A DNA stretch of 64,000 nucleotides from Nitrogeniibacter aestuarii (GTDB lineage: Bacteria > Pseudomonadota > Gammaproteobacteria > Burkholderiales > Rhodocyclaceae). Below are positions 26,743-35,248 of this stretch, piece by piece (positions within the stretch are counted from its first letter, which is position 1; each line of letters opens with the position of its first letter). The stretch is taken from NCBI RefSeq assembly GCF_017309585.1, contig NZ_CP071321.1:1612001-1676000 (forward strand). Direction: 5' to 3'. A program made the position numbers and the translations under genes. Under the pieces are notes generated by a model, which was given only the letters and a program-made list of their open reading frames with translations, did not search any database and was not told the DNA's origin.

Positions 26743-27110
26743 GTCCGCGCATGCTGATCTGGATCTCCTCAATCCTGTGGTTTGCGCTGATCGTGCTGTG
26801 CGTCGGTTGGGAGGCCTGGTGGGCGCCTCTGCGTCCGGGCGGCTCGTGGCTGATGCTCAAGGCGGCATTCCTGCTGATTCCCCTGCGTGGCATCCTGTAT
26901 GGGAAGCGTTACACCTATCAGTGGGGATGCATGTTCGTTTTGCTCTACTTCATGGAAGGTGTCGTCCGCTTCAATGATCCGGATGGCGTCGCCTTGCTGG
27001 CGCGCATCGAAGTGGGGCTGACGATCGCGGTGTTTCTCGCCATGGTGCTCTATGCGCGTCAGACGGCACCGTCGAGACTCAAGGCGGCGCAGGAAGCGCC
27101 GGGTAAATGA
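26739..27110 (+). CDS. DUF2069 family membrane protein
   Basis: A 123-aa inner-membrane protein with four predicted helices. The DUF2069 hallmark PLRGILYGKRYTYQWGCMF sits in the middle, followed by YFMEGVVRFNDPDG. The function is unknown. It pairs with wrbA in many beta- and gammaproteobacteria, and here the two genes overlap by four bases. A terminator follows directly. Confidence 0.88.
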   Translation: MSPRMLIWISSILWFALIVLCVGWEAWWAPLRPGGSWLMLKAAFLLIPLRGILYGKRYTYQWGCMFVLLYFMEGVVRFNDPDGVALLARIEVGLTIAVFLAMVLYARQTAPSRLKAAQEAPGK

Positions 27111-27111
27111 A

Positions 27112-27138
27112 AAAAGGCCGGCTGATCGCCGGCCTTTT
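27112..27138. terminator. Bidirectional terminator between DUF2069 gene and leuA
   Basis: AAAAGGCCGGC (27112-27122) pairs with GCCGGCCTTTT (27128-27138) around a 5-base loop. The A- and T-runs serve both convergent transcripts. Confidence 0.9.
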
Positions 27139-27161
27139 CCTTTTCTCTGAGAGCGCCTGTC

Positions 27162-28706
27162 TCAGACCCCCTGGCCTTGCGGGTTGAGCTTCTGGATGTT
27201 GCTGTGGAGCTTGTTGAGCGCGTTCAGATACGCCTTGGCCGAGGCAACGACGATGTCGGTGTCGGCGCCCTGACCGTTGACGACTTTCCCGTCGCGCGCG
27301 AGGCGGACGGTCACTTCACCCTGGGCATCGGTGCCGGTGGTGATGGCATTGACCGAGTACAGCAGCAGGTCGGTACCGCTACTGGCGACCTGCTCAATGG
27401 CCTTGAACGCGGCGTCGACGGGCCCGGACCCGTCGGATTCCGCTCTGGCTTCCTTGCCGCCCACGGAAAGCGTGAGCTTGGCGCGCGGGGTTTCGCCGGT
27501 TTCCGAATGGAAACAGGACGAGATCAGGCGGAAATGTTCGCTGGCAGGCGTGACCGCCTCGTCTGACATGAGTACCTGAAGATCCTCGTCGAAGATCTCG
27601 TGCTTCTTGTCGGCCAGTTCCTTGAAACGGGCGAACGCCGTGTTCAGATGCGCCTCGGATTCGATGGCGACGCCCAGTTCCTCAAGCCGGCTTCTGAAGG
27701 CATTGCGGCCGCTATGCTTGCCCAGCACCAGCTTGTTGGCGTGCCAGCCCACATCCTCGGCACGCATGATCTCGTAGGTTTCGCGGTGCTTGAGGACGCC
27801 GTCCTGATGGATGCCTGACTCGTGGGAGAAGGCATTGGCGCCGACAATGGCCTTGTTGGGCTGCACCGGGAAGCCGGTGATGCCCGACACCAGTTTGGAC
27901 GCTGGCACGATCTGGGTGGTATCGATGCGGGTATCGCAATCGAAGATGTCGCTGCGGGTGCGCACGGTCATGACGATCTCTTCGAGCGCCGCATTGCCGG
28001 CACGCTCTCCGAGGCCGTTGATCGTGCATTCCACCTGACGCGCGCCGGCCTGCACTGCGGCCAGCGAGTTGGCCACGGCCAGACCGAGGTCGTTGTGACA
28101 GTGGACCGACCACACGACCTTGTCGCTGTTCGGGACGCGTTCGATCAATTGACCAATGGTGCTGGCGAACTGCTGCGGCAGGTTGTAGCCCACCGTGTCC
28201 GGCACGTTGATGGTGGTTGCGCCGGCCTTGATGACGGCATCGAAGATGCGGCACAGGAAATCCAGTTCGGAGCGACCGGCGTCCTCGGCAGAGAATTCGA
28301 CGTCGTCGGTGAATTCGCGGGCCCAGCCAATGGCCTTCACGGCCTGCTCGACCACCTGGTCGGGGCTCATGCGCAGCTTTTTCTCCATATGGATCGGGCT
28401 GGTGGCGATGAAGGTGTGGATGCGGCCACTGGCGGCGGGTTTGATCGCCTCGCCGGCGCGACGGATGTCGTTCTCGTTGGCGCGGGCCAGCGAACAGACC
28501 GTGGAATCCTTGATCGCCTCGGCGATGGACCTGACCGACTCGAAGTCACCGTTGGAAGCGGCCGCGAAGCCCGCTTCGATCACGTTGACCCGCATGCGCT
28601 CGAGCTGGCGTGCAATACGCACCTTCTCGTCACGCGTCATCGAGGCGCCCGGGCTTTGCTCGCCATCACGCAGGGTCGTATCGAAAATGATCAGTTCGTT
28701 GTTCAT
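27162..28706 (-). CDS. leuA: 2-isopropylmalate synthase
   Basis: First committed step of leucine synthesis (2-ketoisovalerate + acetyl-CoA). The 514-aa protein has the DRE-TIM signature FDTTLRDGEQSPGASM near the N-terminus, metal ligands in VHCHNDLGLAVANS, and a C-terminal LeuA regulatory domain (about residues 390-510) for leucine feedback. It is the last gene in the ilvB-ilvN-ilvC-psd-pssA-leuA series, 46 bp after pssA. Confidence 0.96.
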   Translation of the reverse strand: MNNELIIFDTTLRDGEQSPGASMTRDEKVRIARQLERMRVNVIEAGFAAASNGDFESVRSIAEAIKDSTVCSLARANENDIRRAGEAIKPAASGRIHTFIATSPIHMEKKLRMSPDQVVEQAVKAIGWAREFTDDVEFSAEDAGRSELDFLCRIFDAVIKAGATTINVPDTVGYNLPQQFASTIGQLIERVPNSDKVVWSVHCHNDLGLAVANSLAAVQAGARQVECTINGLGERAGNAALEEIVMTVRTRSDIFDCDTRIDTTQIVPASKLVSGITGFPVQPNKAIVGANAFSHESGIHQDGVLKHRETYEIMRAEDVGWHANKLVLGKHSGRNAFRSRLEELGVAIESEAHLNTAFARFKELADKKHEIFDEDLQVLMSDEAVTPASEHFRLISSCFHSETGETPRAKLTLSVGGKEARAESDGSGPVDAAFKAIEQVASSGTDLLLYSVNAITTGTDAQGEVTVRLARDGKVVNGQGADTDIVVASAKAYLNALNKLHSNIQKLNPQGQGV

Positions 28707-28752
28707 GGTCGCTTCCTGTCAGGTACGCGTATTCAGTTCAGTGTAGGCAATG

Positions 28753-29547
28753 TCAGTCCTCGGACCGTTCCTGTGCGGCTTCCGTATCGGGGTCGCCAGG
28801 CACTCGCTTGCCCAGCTTGCGCATGGCGTAGATGGCATAGCCTGACAATGCGTAAGCGAGAAAGAGCAGAAACAGCACGATGGCCGGATCGACTGACACC
28901 AGCGCAAAGGCCAGCATAATGCCGAGCACGGCCATGAAGGGCACGGTCCGGCGCAGGTTGATTTCCTTGCCACTGTAGTAGAGCACGTTGCTGACCATGG
29001 TCATGCCCGCAAATATGGTCAGGAAGGTCGCCGCCCAGCGCAGGTCGTTTCCGTCAAATCCGTTGTCGATACCGACCCAGACCAATCCGGCAATGAGCGC
29101 GGCAGCGGCCGGGGAGGGTAGTCCCTGAAAGAAGCGTTTGTCGATGACTTCGATGTTGGTGTTGAAGCGCGCCAGCCTGAGCGCAGCGCCACAGCAATAG
29201 ATGAAGGCAGCGATCCAGCCCAGCTTGCCCATACCGCGCAGGGACCACTCGTAGATCACCAGCGCAGGTGCGGCGCCGAAGGACACCATGTCGGCCAGCG
29301 AGTCGTACTGGGCGCCGAACTCGCTCTGGGTGTGGGTGATACGTGCGACGCGGCCGTCGAGCCCGTCGAAGATCATCGCCACGAAAATGGCAACGGCGGC
29401 ATGTTCAAAGCGATCGTTCATGGCCTGAACGATGGCGTAGAAGCCCGCGAACAGCGCTGTGGTCGTGAACAGATTGGGCAGGATGTAGATGCCGCGACGA
29501 CGCTTGTGGGTGTCGATCAACGGAGGATGCGATGAATTGTCAGACAT
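28753..29547 (-). CDS. pssA: CDP-diacylglycerol--serine O-phosphatidyltransferase
   Basis: Makes phosphatidylserine from CDP-diacylglycerol and serine in the inner membrane. The 264-aa protein has about eight hydrophobic helices and an intact CDP-alcohol phosphotransferase motif starting at FDGLDGRVAR and ending GAQYDSLAD. This is the membrane type (B. subtilis-like), not the peripheral E. coli type. Psd, which uses its product, lies 66 bp upstream in the same direction. Confidence 0.95.
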   Translation of the reverse strand: MSDNSSHPPLIDTHKRRRGIYILPNLFTTTALFAGFYAIVQAMNDRFEHAAVAIFVAMIFDGLDGRVARITHTQSEFGAQYDSLADMVSFGAAPALVIYEWSLRGMGKLGWIAAFIYCCGAALRLARFNTNIEVIDKRFFQGLPSPAAAALIAGLVWVGIDNGFDGNDLRWAATFLTIFAGMTMVSNVLYYSGKEINLRRTVPFMAVLGIMLAFALVSVDPAIVLFLLFLAYALSGYAIYAMRKLGKRVPGDPDTEAAQERSED

Positions 29548-29613
29548 GCGATGTCTTTGTGTGAAGCCGGCGAACGGCGTTGAGCCGATTCTACCGCAGC
29601 GCGGGGCCGGGCA

Positions 29614-30264
29614 TCATGACACGAGTTCCGCCAGAATCGTCGAGCCGCCGGCGACCTTGTCGCCGATGCAGACCCGCGCCAGTGTGCCGGGCGGCAGATA
29701 GACGTCCATGCGCGAACCGAACCGGATGAAACCGTAGCGCATACCGCGCCGGACCTGGTCTCCGGAAGAGACGCTGCACAGAATGCGGCGGGCGATGAAA
29801 CCGGCGATCTGGACGCAGGTGACGTCAATGCGGTCGGCACAGCGAATCCACAGGGCATTGCGCTCGTTCTCGGCAGAGCTTTTGTCGAGCGCAGCGTGAA
29901 CGAAGCGTCCCGGTGAATACCACTGCTGCTTCACTTCTCCGTCGACCGGACTTCGATTGCTGTGCACGTTGAGCAGCGACATGTAGATGCTGATGCGCAG
30001 GGCATCGCGCTTGAGGTAGGGGTCGGTCGTGCGCTCGATTGACACGACGCGGCCGTCGGCAGGTGCAACGACGGCATTCGGGCTGGATGGCGTTTCGCGC
30101 TCGGGGTCCCTGAAGAAGAACAGCAGGAATGCCAGTAATGCCCATAGCGGCATTGAGACCAGCCAGCCGAGGGCGCCATGAGCCAGCACGGCGAGGCCGA
30201 GCGTGATGCCGATGAAGGTCCAGCCTTCACGGGCGATGATGGAGTGGTGTCTGCGCGAGGGCAT
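29614..30264 (-). CDS. psd: Phosphatidylserine decarboxylase proenzyme
   Basis: Converts phosphatidylserine to phosphatidylethanolamine using a pyruvoyl group formed by self-cleavage. The 216-aa protein is the short form, with two N-terminal helices (about 15-50), FFFRDPERETP, the conserved NVHSNRSPVDGEV segment and the cleavage site GGST near residue 207 (serine becomes pyruvoyl). It lies upstream of pssA and is separated from ilvC by a terminator. Confidence 0.94.
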   Translation of the reverse strand: MPSRRHHSIIAREGWTFIGITLGLAVLAHGALGWLVSMPLWALLAFLLFFFRDPERETPSSPNAVVAPADGRVVSIERTTDPYLKRDALRISIYMSLLNVHSNRSPVDGEVKQQWYSPGRFVHAALDKSSAENERNALWIRCADRIDVTCVQIAGFIARRILCSVSSGDQVRRGMRYGFIRFGSRMDVYLPPGTLARVCIGDKVAGGSTILAELVS

Positions 30265-30270
30265 GGGTCA

Positions 30271-30320
30271 AATAAAACCGGGCCGGCACCCGCTCCCGAA
30301 CGGGAAGGGTGCCGGCCCGG
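30271..30320 (-). terminator. Terminator downstream of ilvC
   Basis: A perfect 14-bp stem, CCGGGCCGGCACCC (30278-30291) with its complement at 30307-30320, encloses a second small stem (TCCCG/CGGGA). Read on the minus strand it is followed by TTTTATT (30271-30277), so it terminates the ilvC transcript. Psd-pssA-leuA then depend on read-through or a separate promoter. Confidence 0.85.
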
Positions 30321-30337
30321 TCAGACAAGAGGTCCGA

Positions 30338-31354
30338 TCAGTTCTTGGACTGGTCGACCAGCTTGTTTTTCTTGATCCACGGCATCATCTCGCGCAGCTG
30401 GCCACCGACCTGCTCGATCGGGTGTTCGGCATTCAGGCGACGGCGGGCCGTCATGGACGGGTAGTTCGTCTTGCCTTCCTGGATGAACATCTTGGCGTAT
30501 TCACCGGTCTGGATGCGCTTGAGTGCTTCACGCATGGCGTAGCGGGACTCTTCGTTGATGACTTCGGGGCCGGTCACGTACTCGCCATACTCCGCGTTGT
30601 TGGAGATGGAGTAGTTCATGTTGGCGATACCGCCTTCGTACATGAGATCAACGATCAGCTTGAGCTCGTGCAGGCATTCGAAGTAGGCCATTTCCGGCGC
30701 GTAGCCAGCTTCGACCAGGGTTTCGAAACCCATCTTGACCAGCTCGACGGCGCCGCCGCAGAGCACGGCCTGTTCACCGAACAGATCGGTTTCGGTCTCT
30801 TCGCGGAAGTTGGTTTCGATCACGCCGCCCTTGGTGCCGCCATTGGCAGCCGCGTAGGACAGGGCGATGTCGCGGGCCTTGCCGGACACGTCCTGATGGA
30901 TGGCGATCAGGCTCGGCACGCCGCCGCCCTTCAGGTACTCGGAACGCACGGTGTGACCCGGGCCCTTCGGGGCCACCATGATCACGTCCAGGTCGGCGCG
31001 CGGCACGACCTGGTTGTAATGCACGTTGAAGCCGTGAGCGAAGGCCAGGGTGGCACCCTTCTTCATGTTCGGGCCGACTTCTTCGTTGTACACCTGCGGA
31101 ATGTTCTCGTCCGGCAGCAGGATCATGACCACGTCGGCAGTCTTGACCGCCTTGGCGATTTCCTCGACCTTGAGACCGGCGTTCTTGGCCTTGTCCCAGG
31201 AAGCGCCGCCCTTGCGCAGGCCGACGGTGACCTTGACGCCGGAGTCATTGAGGTTCTGAGCATGGGCGTGGCCCTGCGAACCGTAACCCACGATGGTGAC
31301 CTTCTTGCCCTTGATCAGGGAGAGGTCGGCGTCCTTGTCGTAATAAACTTTCAT
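30338..31354 (-). CDS. ilvC: Ketol-acid reductoisomerase (NADP+)
   Basis: Second step of valine/isoleucine synthesis. The 338-aa class I enzyme has the nucleotide motif GYGSQGHAHAQNL near the N-terminus, the metal-binding FREETETDLFGEQAVLCGG segment and ECLHELKLIVDLMYEGG. It lies 92 bp after ilvN and has what appears to be its own promoter as well. Confidence 0.97.
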   Translation of the reverse strand: MKVYYDKDADLSLIKGKKVTIVGYGSQGHAHAQNLNDSGVKVTVGLRKGGASWDKAKNAGLKVEEIAKAVKTADVVMILLPDENIPQVYNEEVGPNMKKGATLAFAHGFNVHYNQVVPRADLDVIMVAPKGPGHTVRSEYLKGGGVPSLIAIHQDVSGKARDIALSYAAANGGTKGGVIETNFREETETDLFGEQAVLCGGAVELVKMGFETLVEAGYAPEMAYFECLHELKLIVDLMYEGGIANMNYSISNNAEYGEYVTGPEVINEESRYAMREALKRIQTGEYAKMFIQEGKTNYPSMTARRRLNAEHPIEQVGGQLREMMPWIKKNKLVDQSKN

Positions 31355-31382
31355 GATCGTCCTTATCTTAGATCGCTGTCGC

Positions 31383-31424
31383 GATGGCGGCCGCCATCAT
31401 AACCGGCAAGCCGTCAGGTCGCAA
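31383..31424 (-). promoter_or_regulatory. ilvC promoter with overlapping palindrome
   Basis: On the minus strand TTGCGA (complement 31419-31424) and TATGAT (complement 31396-31401) are 17 bp apart. A perfect 16-bp palindrome, GATGGCGGCCGCCATC at 31383-31398, covers the end of the -10 and the expected start of transcription. It could be an operator or form a hairpin at the 5' end of the mRNA. Confidence 0.5.
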
Positions 31425-31446
31425 AGAGTGACCCGGTGTGGGTGGG

Positions 31447-31938
31447 TCAGAGTTTCAGAATACGGTCACCACGACCGATGCCCGAGATGCCGGAACGCAC
31501 GGTTTCCAGGATCAGGCTGTTGTCGATGGCGCCGATGAATGAATCCAGTTTGGTCTGATTGCCTGTCAATTCGATGACATAGCTCGACTCGGTGGCGTCG
31601 ATGACACGGCCACGGAAAATGTCGGCCATGCGTTTCATCTCTTCGCGGTCCTTGCCGGTGGCGCGCACCTTGATGAGCATGAGTTCGCGCTCGATGTGCG
31701 CCGCTTCGGACAGGTCGACCACCTTGACCACATCGACCAGCTTGTTCAGCTGCTTGGTGATCTGCTCGATGATGTCGTCCGAGCCGGTGGTGATGATCGT
31801 CATGCGCGACAGGGACGGGTCCTCGGTCGGCGCGACGGTGAGCGATTCGATGTTGTAGCCGCGGGCCGAGAACAGGCCGGAGACGCGCGAGAGGGCGCCG
31901 GCTTCGTTTTCGATCAACAGGGCAATGACGTGACGCAT
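31447..31938 (-). CDS. ilvN: Acetolactate synthase small (regulatory) subunit
   Basis: ACT-domain subunit that activates the catalytic subunit and confers valine feedback. The 163-aa protein starts MRHVIALLIENEAGALSRVS (ACT domain, about 1-75) and has the typical second half ESSYVIELTGNQTKLDSFI. The length matches the IlvH type, so ilvH is an equally valid name. It is 144 bp downstream of ilvB. Confidence 0.95.
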   Translation of the reverse strand: MRHVIALLIENEAGALSRVSGLFSARGYNIESLTVAPTEDPSLSRMTIITTGSDDIIEQITKQLNKLVDVVKVVDLSEAAHIERELMLIKVRATGKDREEMKRMADIFRGRVIDATESSYVIELTGNQTKLDSFIGAIDNSLILETVRSGISGIGRGDRILKL

Positions 31939-32082
31939 GTTCTTCCCTCAGTCAGAGGTCTTGTGGATGTCTGATGGTGCTCGACGAATCACCGAAGGCC
32001 GGTGTTCGCTGCCGGTATCACCGGGTGGGCGAACCGGCGGCCCGAAGAGTCGTCTCCGCGGGCCGGGCTCCGTTCAGGCCGT

Positions 32083-33792
32083 TTACAGGTCCTCGGCGGA
32101 CAGGATCATCTCGGTCAGACCCTTGCCACCCTGAACCATCGGATACACGTTTTCGGTCTGGTCCACGAGGAAATCGAGGAAGACCAGATCGTTCTTGCGC
32201 GAGAAGGCTTCACGCAGTGCGCCTTCCACGTCGCTCGGGTTCTTCACCTGGATGCCGATGTGGCCATAGGATTCGGCCAGCTTGGCAAAATCGGGCAACG
32301 AGTCCATGTAGGACTCGGAGTATCGGCCACCGTGGAACAGCTCCTGCCACTGGCGCACCATGCCCAGATAGCGGTTGTTCAGGTTGCAGATCTTGATCGG
32401 CAGGCGGAACTGCTTGCAGGTGGACAGCTCCTGGATGTTCATCTGGATCGAGGCTTCACCGGTCACGCAGGCCACCTGCATGTCCGGGTGCGCAAGTTGC
32501 GCGCCCATGGCGTAGGGCATGCCCACGCCCATGGTGCCCAGGCCGCCGGAGTTGAGCCAGCGGCGCGGCTTGTCGAACTTGTAGTACTGCGCGGCCCACA
32601 TCTGGTGCTGGCCCACGTCGGAGGTGATGATGGCGTCGCCGCCAGTCACTTCCCACAGTTTCTCCACCACGAACTGCGGCTTGATGATCTCGTCCGAGTT
32701 CTTGTACTTCATGCAGTCGCGCGAGCGCCATTCGTCGATCTGTTTCCACCAGGTGGCCAGGGCGGCTTCGTCCTGCTCTTCCTCGGCGGTGTCGACGAGG
32801 CGGATCATCTCTTCGAGCACTTCCTTCACGTCGCCCACGATCGGCACATCCACCTTCACCCGCTTGGAGATGGAGGAGGGGTCGATGTCGATGTGGATGA
32901 TCTGGCGCGGTTCCTGGCCGAAGTGGTTGGGGTCGCCGATCACGCGATCATCGAAGCGCGCACCCACGGCCAGCAGCACGTCAGAAAAATGCATCGACAT
33001 GTTCGCTTCGTAGGTGCCGTGCATGCCCGGCATGCCCAGATACTGTTTGTCGGTGGCCGGATAGCCACCCAGGCCCATCAGCGTGTTGGTGACCGGCATG
33101 CCCAGCTTGCGCACCAGGGTCGTCAGCGCCTCTGCCGCGTTACCCAGCACCACGCCACCACCGGTGTAGATCATCGGGCGCTTGGCTTGCTTGAGCAGCT
33201 TGATGGCCTTCTTGATCTGTCCGTGATGGCCTTTGACCACCGGGTTGTACGAGCGCATGTCCACGGAATCGGGATAGCTGTATTCGCCTTTCTGGGCGGT
33301 GACATCCTTGGGGATGTCCACCAGCACCGGGCCCGGACGGCCGGTGTTGGCCAGATAGAAGGCCTTCTTGATGGTCGGCGCGATTTCGGCCACGCTCTTG
33401 ACCAGAAAGTTGTGCTTCACGCAGGGGCGGGTGATGCCCACCGTGTCCACTTCCTGGAAGGCATCCTGACCAATCGCGGCGGTCGGGACCTGGCCGGAAA
33501 TGATCACCATCGGGATCGAGTCGCAGAACGCAGTCGCGATACCGGTGACCGCGTTGGTGGCGCCCGGGCCGGAAGTCACCAGCGCCACGCCGATTTTCTC
33601 GGTCGAGCGCGCGTAGGCGTCGGCGGCGTGCACGGCGGCCTGTTCATGGCGAACGAGGACGTGACGGACCTGATCCTGCTTGAACAACTCGTCGTAGATA
33701 AACAGGACAGCGCCACCAGGATAGCCGAACACGTAGTCGACCTTTTCTTCCTGCAGGCACCTGATTACAATTTCCGCCCCAGTCAAGACCAT
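32083..33792 (-). CDS. ilvB: Acetolactate synthase large (catalytic) subunit
   Basis: ThDP-dependent enzyme that condenses pyruvate to acetolactate. In the 569-aa protein the N-terminal domain shows YVFGYPGGAVLFIYDELF and the catalytic glutamate at about residue 50 (VRHEQAAVHAADAYA). The C-terminal ThDP/Mg2+ motif reads TGEASIQMNIQELSTC...NN, where most family members have GDG. ATG 33792 has AGAGG upstream; 30 extra in-frame codons before it lie in the promoter region and are rejected. It heads the branched-chain operon; ilvI is an alternative name. Confidence 0.95.
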   Translation of the reverse strand: MVLTGAEIVIRCLQEEKVDYVFGYPGGAVLFIYDELFKQDQVRHVLVRHEQAAVHAADAYARSTEKIGVALVTSGPGATNAVTGIATAFCDSIPMVIISGQVPTAAIGQDAFQEVDTVGITRPCVKHNFLVKSVAEIAPTIKKAFYLANTGRPGPVLVDIPKDVTAQKGEYSYPDSVDMRSYNPVVKGHHGQIKKAIKLLKQAKRPMIYTGGGVVLGNAAEALTTLVRKLGMPVTNTLMGLGGYPATDKQYLGMPGMHGTYEANMSMHFSDVLLAVGARFDDRVIGDPNHFGQEPRQIIHIDIDPSSISKRVKVDVPIVGDVKEVLEEMIRLVDTAEEEQDEAALATWWKQIDEWRSRDCMKYKNSDEIIKPQFVVEKLWEVTGGDAIITSDVGQHQMWAAQYYKFDKPRRWLNSGGLGTMGVGMPYAMGAQLAHPDMQVACVTGEASIQMNIQELSTCKQFRLPIKICNLNNRYLGMVRQWQELFHGGRYSESYMDSLPDFAKLAESYGHIGIQVKNPSDVEGALREAFSRKNDLVFLDFLVDQTENVYPMVQGGKGLTEMILSAEDL

Positions 33793-33832
33793 CGCTGCCT
33801 CTAATTCTCTGTATTTGCGTGGGAAACCCGTA

Positions 33833-33861
33833 ACAGTACCTATTGGGGCAGTCCCGGTCAA
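33833..33861 (-). promoter_or_regulatory. ilvB promoter
   Basis: TTGACC (complement 33856-33861) and TACTGT (complement 33833-33838) are separated by 17 bp on the minus strand, placing the start of transcription about 35 bp before the ilvB ATG. The leader is too short for a peptide-based attenuator. Confidence 0.55.
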
Positions 33862-33915
33862 GGTGCGGCTTGTGCGTGGCACAATGGCGTCCTGGCCCCA
33901 CCGTGAGGATTACTT

Positions 33916-34485
33916 CTGGCTTCTGATCGCGAACTGAACGCCTTTCTCGCCAGCGTCGAGCGGCGCGCCTTCAAACAGGCGGTATTGCTGCTCAGGGATG
34001 ACGCCGGGGCGCTCGACGCCGTGCAGGAAGCCATGCTGCGTCTGGCCACCAAATATGGTGACAAGCCGGCCGGGGAATGGCCGATGCTGTTCCAGCGCAT
34101 CCTGCAGAATGTGGTGCGCGACATGTTGCGGCGCCAGAAAGTGCGTAACCTCTGGGTGTCGATGTGGTCCGGCTTTCGCCAGCGGGACGGCGAGGAGGAC
34201 GCAGGTGATCCCCTGGATACACTCGAAGCGGCCGATGAATCCAACCTGCGTCTGTCGCCCGAAAAACTTGCTGGGCGAGACGAGTTGCTGGGCATCATCG
34301 AGGCCGAAATCGAGCGCCTGCCACAGCGTCAACGTGAAGCGTTCATGATGCGTTACTGGGAAGACATGGATACGGCAGAGACGGCAGCGGCCATGGGATG
34401 CTCCGAAGGCAGCGTGAAAACGCACTGCTCGCGGGCAACCAAGGCACTGGCTGCGGCATTGAAGGCGAAGGGGATCGAGTTATGA
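33916..34485 (+). CDS. RNA polymerase sigma factor (ECF-like), apparent CTG start
   Basis: A 189-aa sigma-70-family protein with region 2 (ALDAVQEAMLRLATKYGD ... FQRILQNVVRDMLRRQKVRN) and region 4 (LPQRQREAFMMRYWEDMDTA with helix-turn-helix CSEGSVKTHCSRATKAL). Its target promoters are unknown. An in-frame stop at 33904 leaves no ATG, GTG or TTG before 33985, yet homologues I recall begin MASDRELNAFL. Here the matching codons are CTG-GCT-TCT-GAT-CGC from 33916, with GAGG 7 bp upstream. I therefore infer a CTG start. The conservative alternative, TTG 33985, would lose 23 residues of region 2. It overlaps the DUF3619 gene by ATGA. Confidence 0.85.
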   Translation: MASDRELNAFLASVERRAFKQAVLLLRDDAGALDAVQEAMLRLATKYGDKPAGEWPMLFQRILQNVVRDMLRRQKVRNLWVSMWSGFRQRDGEEDAGDPLDTLEAADESNLRLSPEKLAGRDELLGIIEAEIERLPQRQREAFMMRYWEDMDTAETAAAMGCSEGSVKTHCSRATKALAAALKAKGIEL

Positions 34486-34850
34486 ACGAAGAGCAGCGAT
34501 TTGGTCGGCGGGTGGCGCACCTGCTGAGCGAGTCGGCCAGCCGGATCGACCCGGCGACGCTCGATCGGCTTCAGCAGGCCCGTCGTGACGCCGTACGGCT
34601 ACGCCGGCGCAGCCGCCTCGACCTCATTCCGCACCGTCTCGACTGGGGCATGCTCACGGGCGCCCTCAGGCCGGCGCTGACAGCCATGCTGGTGGTGGCG
34701 GTCTTCGCCGCCGGTGACTATTTCAATAAACAACACACGCTCGCACAACGCAGCGAGGTGGAGACGGCATTGCTGGCAGACGATCTGCCCATCGATGCCT
34801 ATCTGGACCAAGGATTCCGAGCATGGCTGCAAAACGAATCGCGCTCCTGA
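34482..34850 (+). CDS. DUF3619 family protein, possible membrane-bound partner of the sigma factor
   Basis: A 122-aa protein of the DUF3619 type. It has a soluble N-terminus (EEQRFGRRVAHLLSESASRI, about 1-55), one membrane helix (about 67-85, ALRPALTAMLVVAVFAAGDY) and a short C-terminal part. The position directly after a sigma-factor gene, with a four-base overlap, and the single-helix topology resemble anti-sigma factors, but no anti-sigma domain is recognisable. The ATG is at 34482; a longer in-frame reading upstream is inside the sigma gene. Confidence 0.85.
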   Translation: MNEEQRFGRRVAHLLSESASRIDPATLDRLQQARRDAVRLRRRSRLDLIPHRLDWGMLTGALRPALTAMLVVAVFAAGDYFNKQHTLAQRSEVETALLADDLPIDAYLDQGFRAWLQNESRS

Positions 34851-35248
34851 TCGGTGCGCTGCTGCCGATGATGGTCGGGGCAGCGGACTGGTCGAGCCTG
34901 AGTGGGCAGGAGCAGCGCGCCCTGGCGCCGCTGTCGTCCCAGTGGCCCTCGCTCACCGGTGACCAGCAGACCAAGTGGCGGGGCATCGTCGAGCATTTCG
35001 ACAGCCTGACGCCCGAGGAGCAGGAACGTGTCGGGCGACGGATGAAGGAGTGGTCAAGCCTGTCGCCGCAGGAGCGTCAACGTGCGCTCGACCAGTACCG
35101 GGCGTTGCGCAATATTCCCCCGGAAGAGCGTGAAGCGTTGCGCCAGCGCTGGCAGGAGTACCAGAAGCTGTCACCGGAAGAGCGTGAGCGGGTTCGGGAC
35201 GAAGCGCGTCAGAAGCGCAGCAATCGCAGCAACAAGGGTGAGCGGTGA
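34823..35248 (+). CDS. DUF3106 family secreted repeat protein
   Basis: A 141-aa protein of DUF3106. A signal peptide (MAAKRIALLIGALLPMMVGA, cut before ADWSS) exports it to the periplasm. The mature part is built of about five degenerate 18-20-residue repeats: WSSLSGQEQRALAPL, WPSLTGDQQTKW, FDSLTPEEQERV, WSSLSPQERQRA and YQKLSPEERERV. The tail is very basic. It overlaps DUF3619 by 28 bp and RDD by four bases, so the four genes form one unit. Its spacing of charged repeats recalls Spy/CpxP-like envelope proteins; this is inference. Confidence 0.85.
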   Translation: MAAKRIALLIGALLPMMVGAADWSSLSGQEQRALAPLSSQWPSLTGDQQTKWRGIVEHFDSLTPEEQERVGRRMKEWSSLSPQERQRALDQYRALRNIPPEEREALRQRWQEYQKLSPEERERVRDEARQKRSNRSNKGER

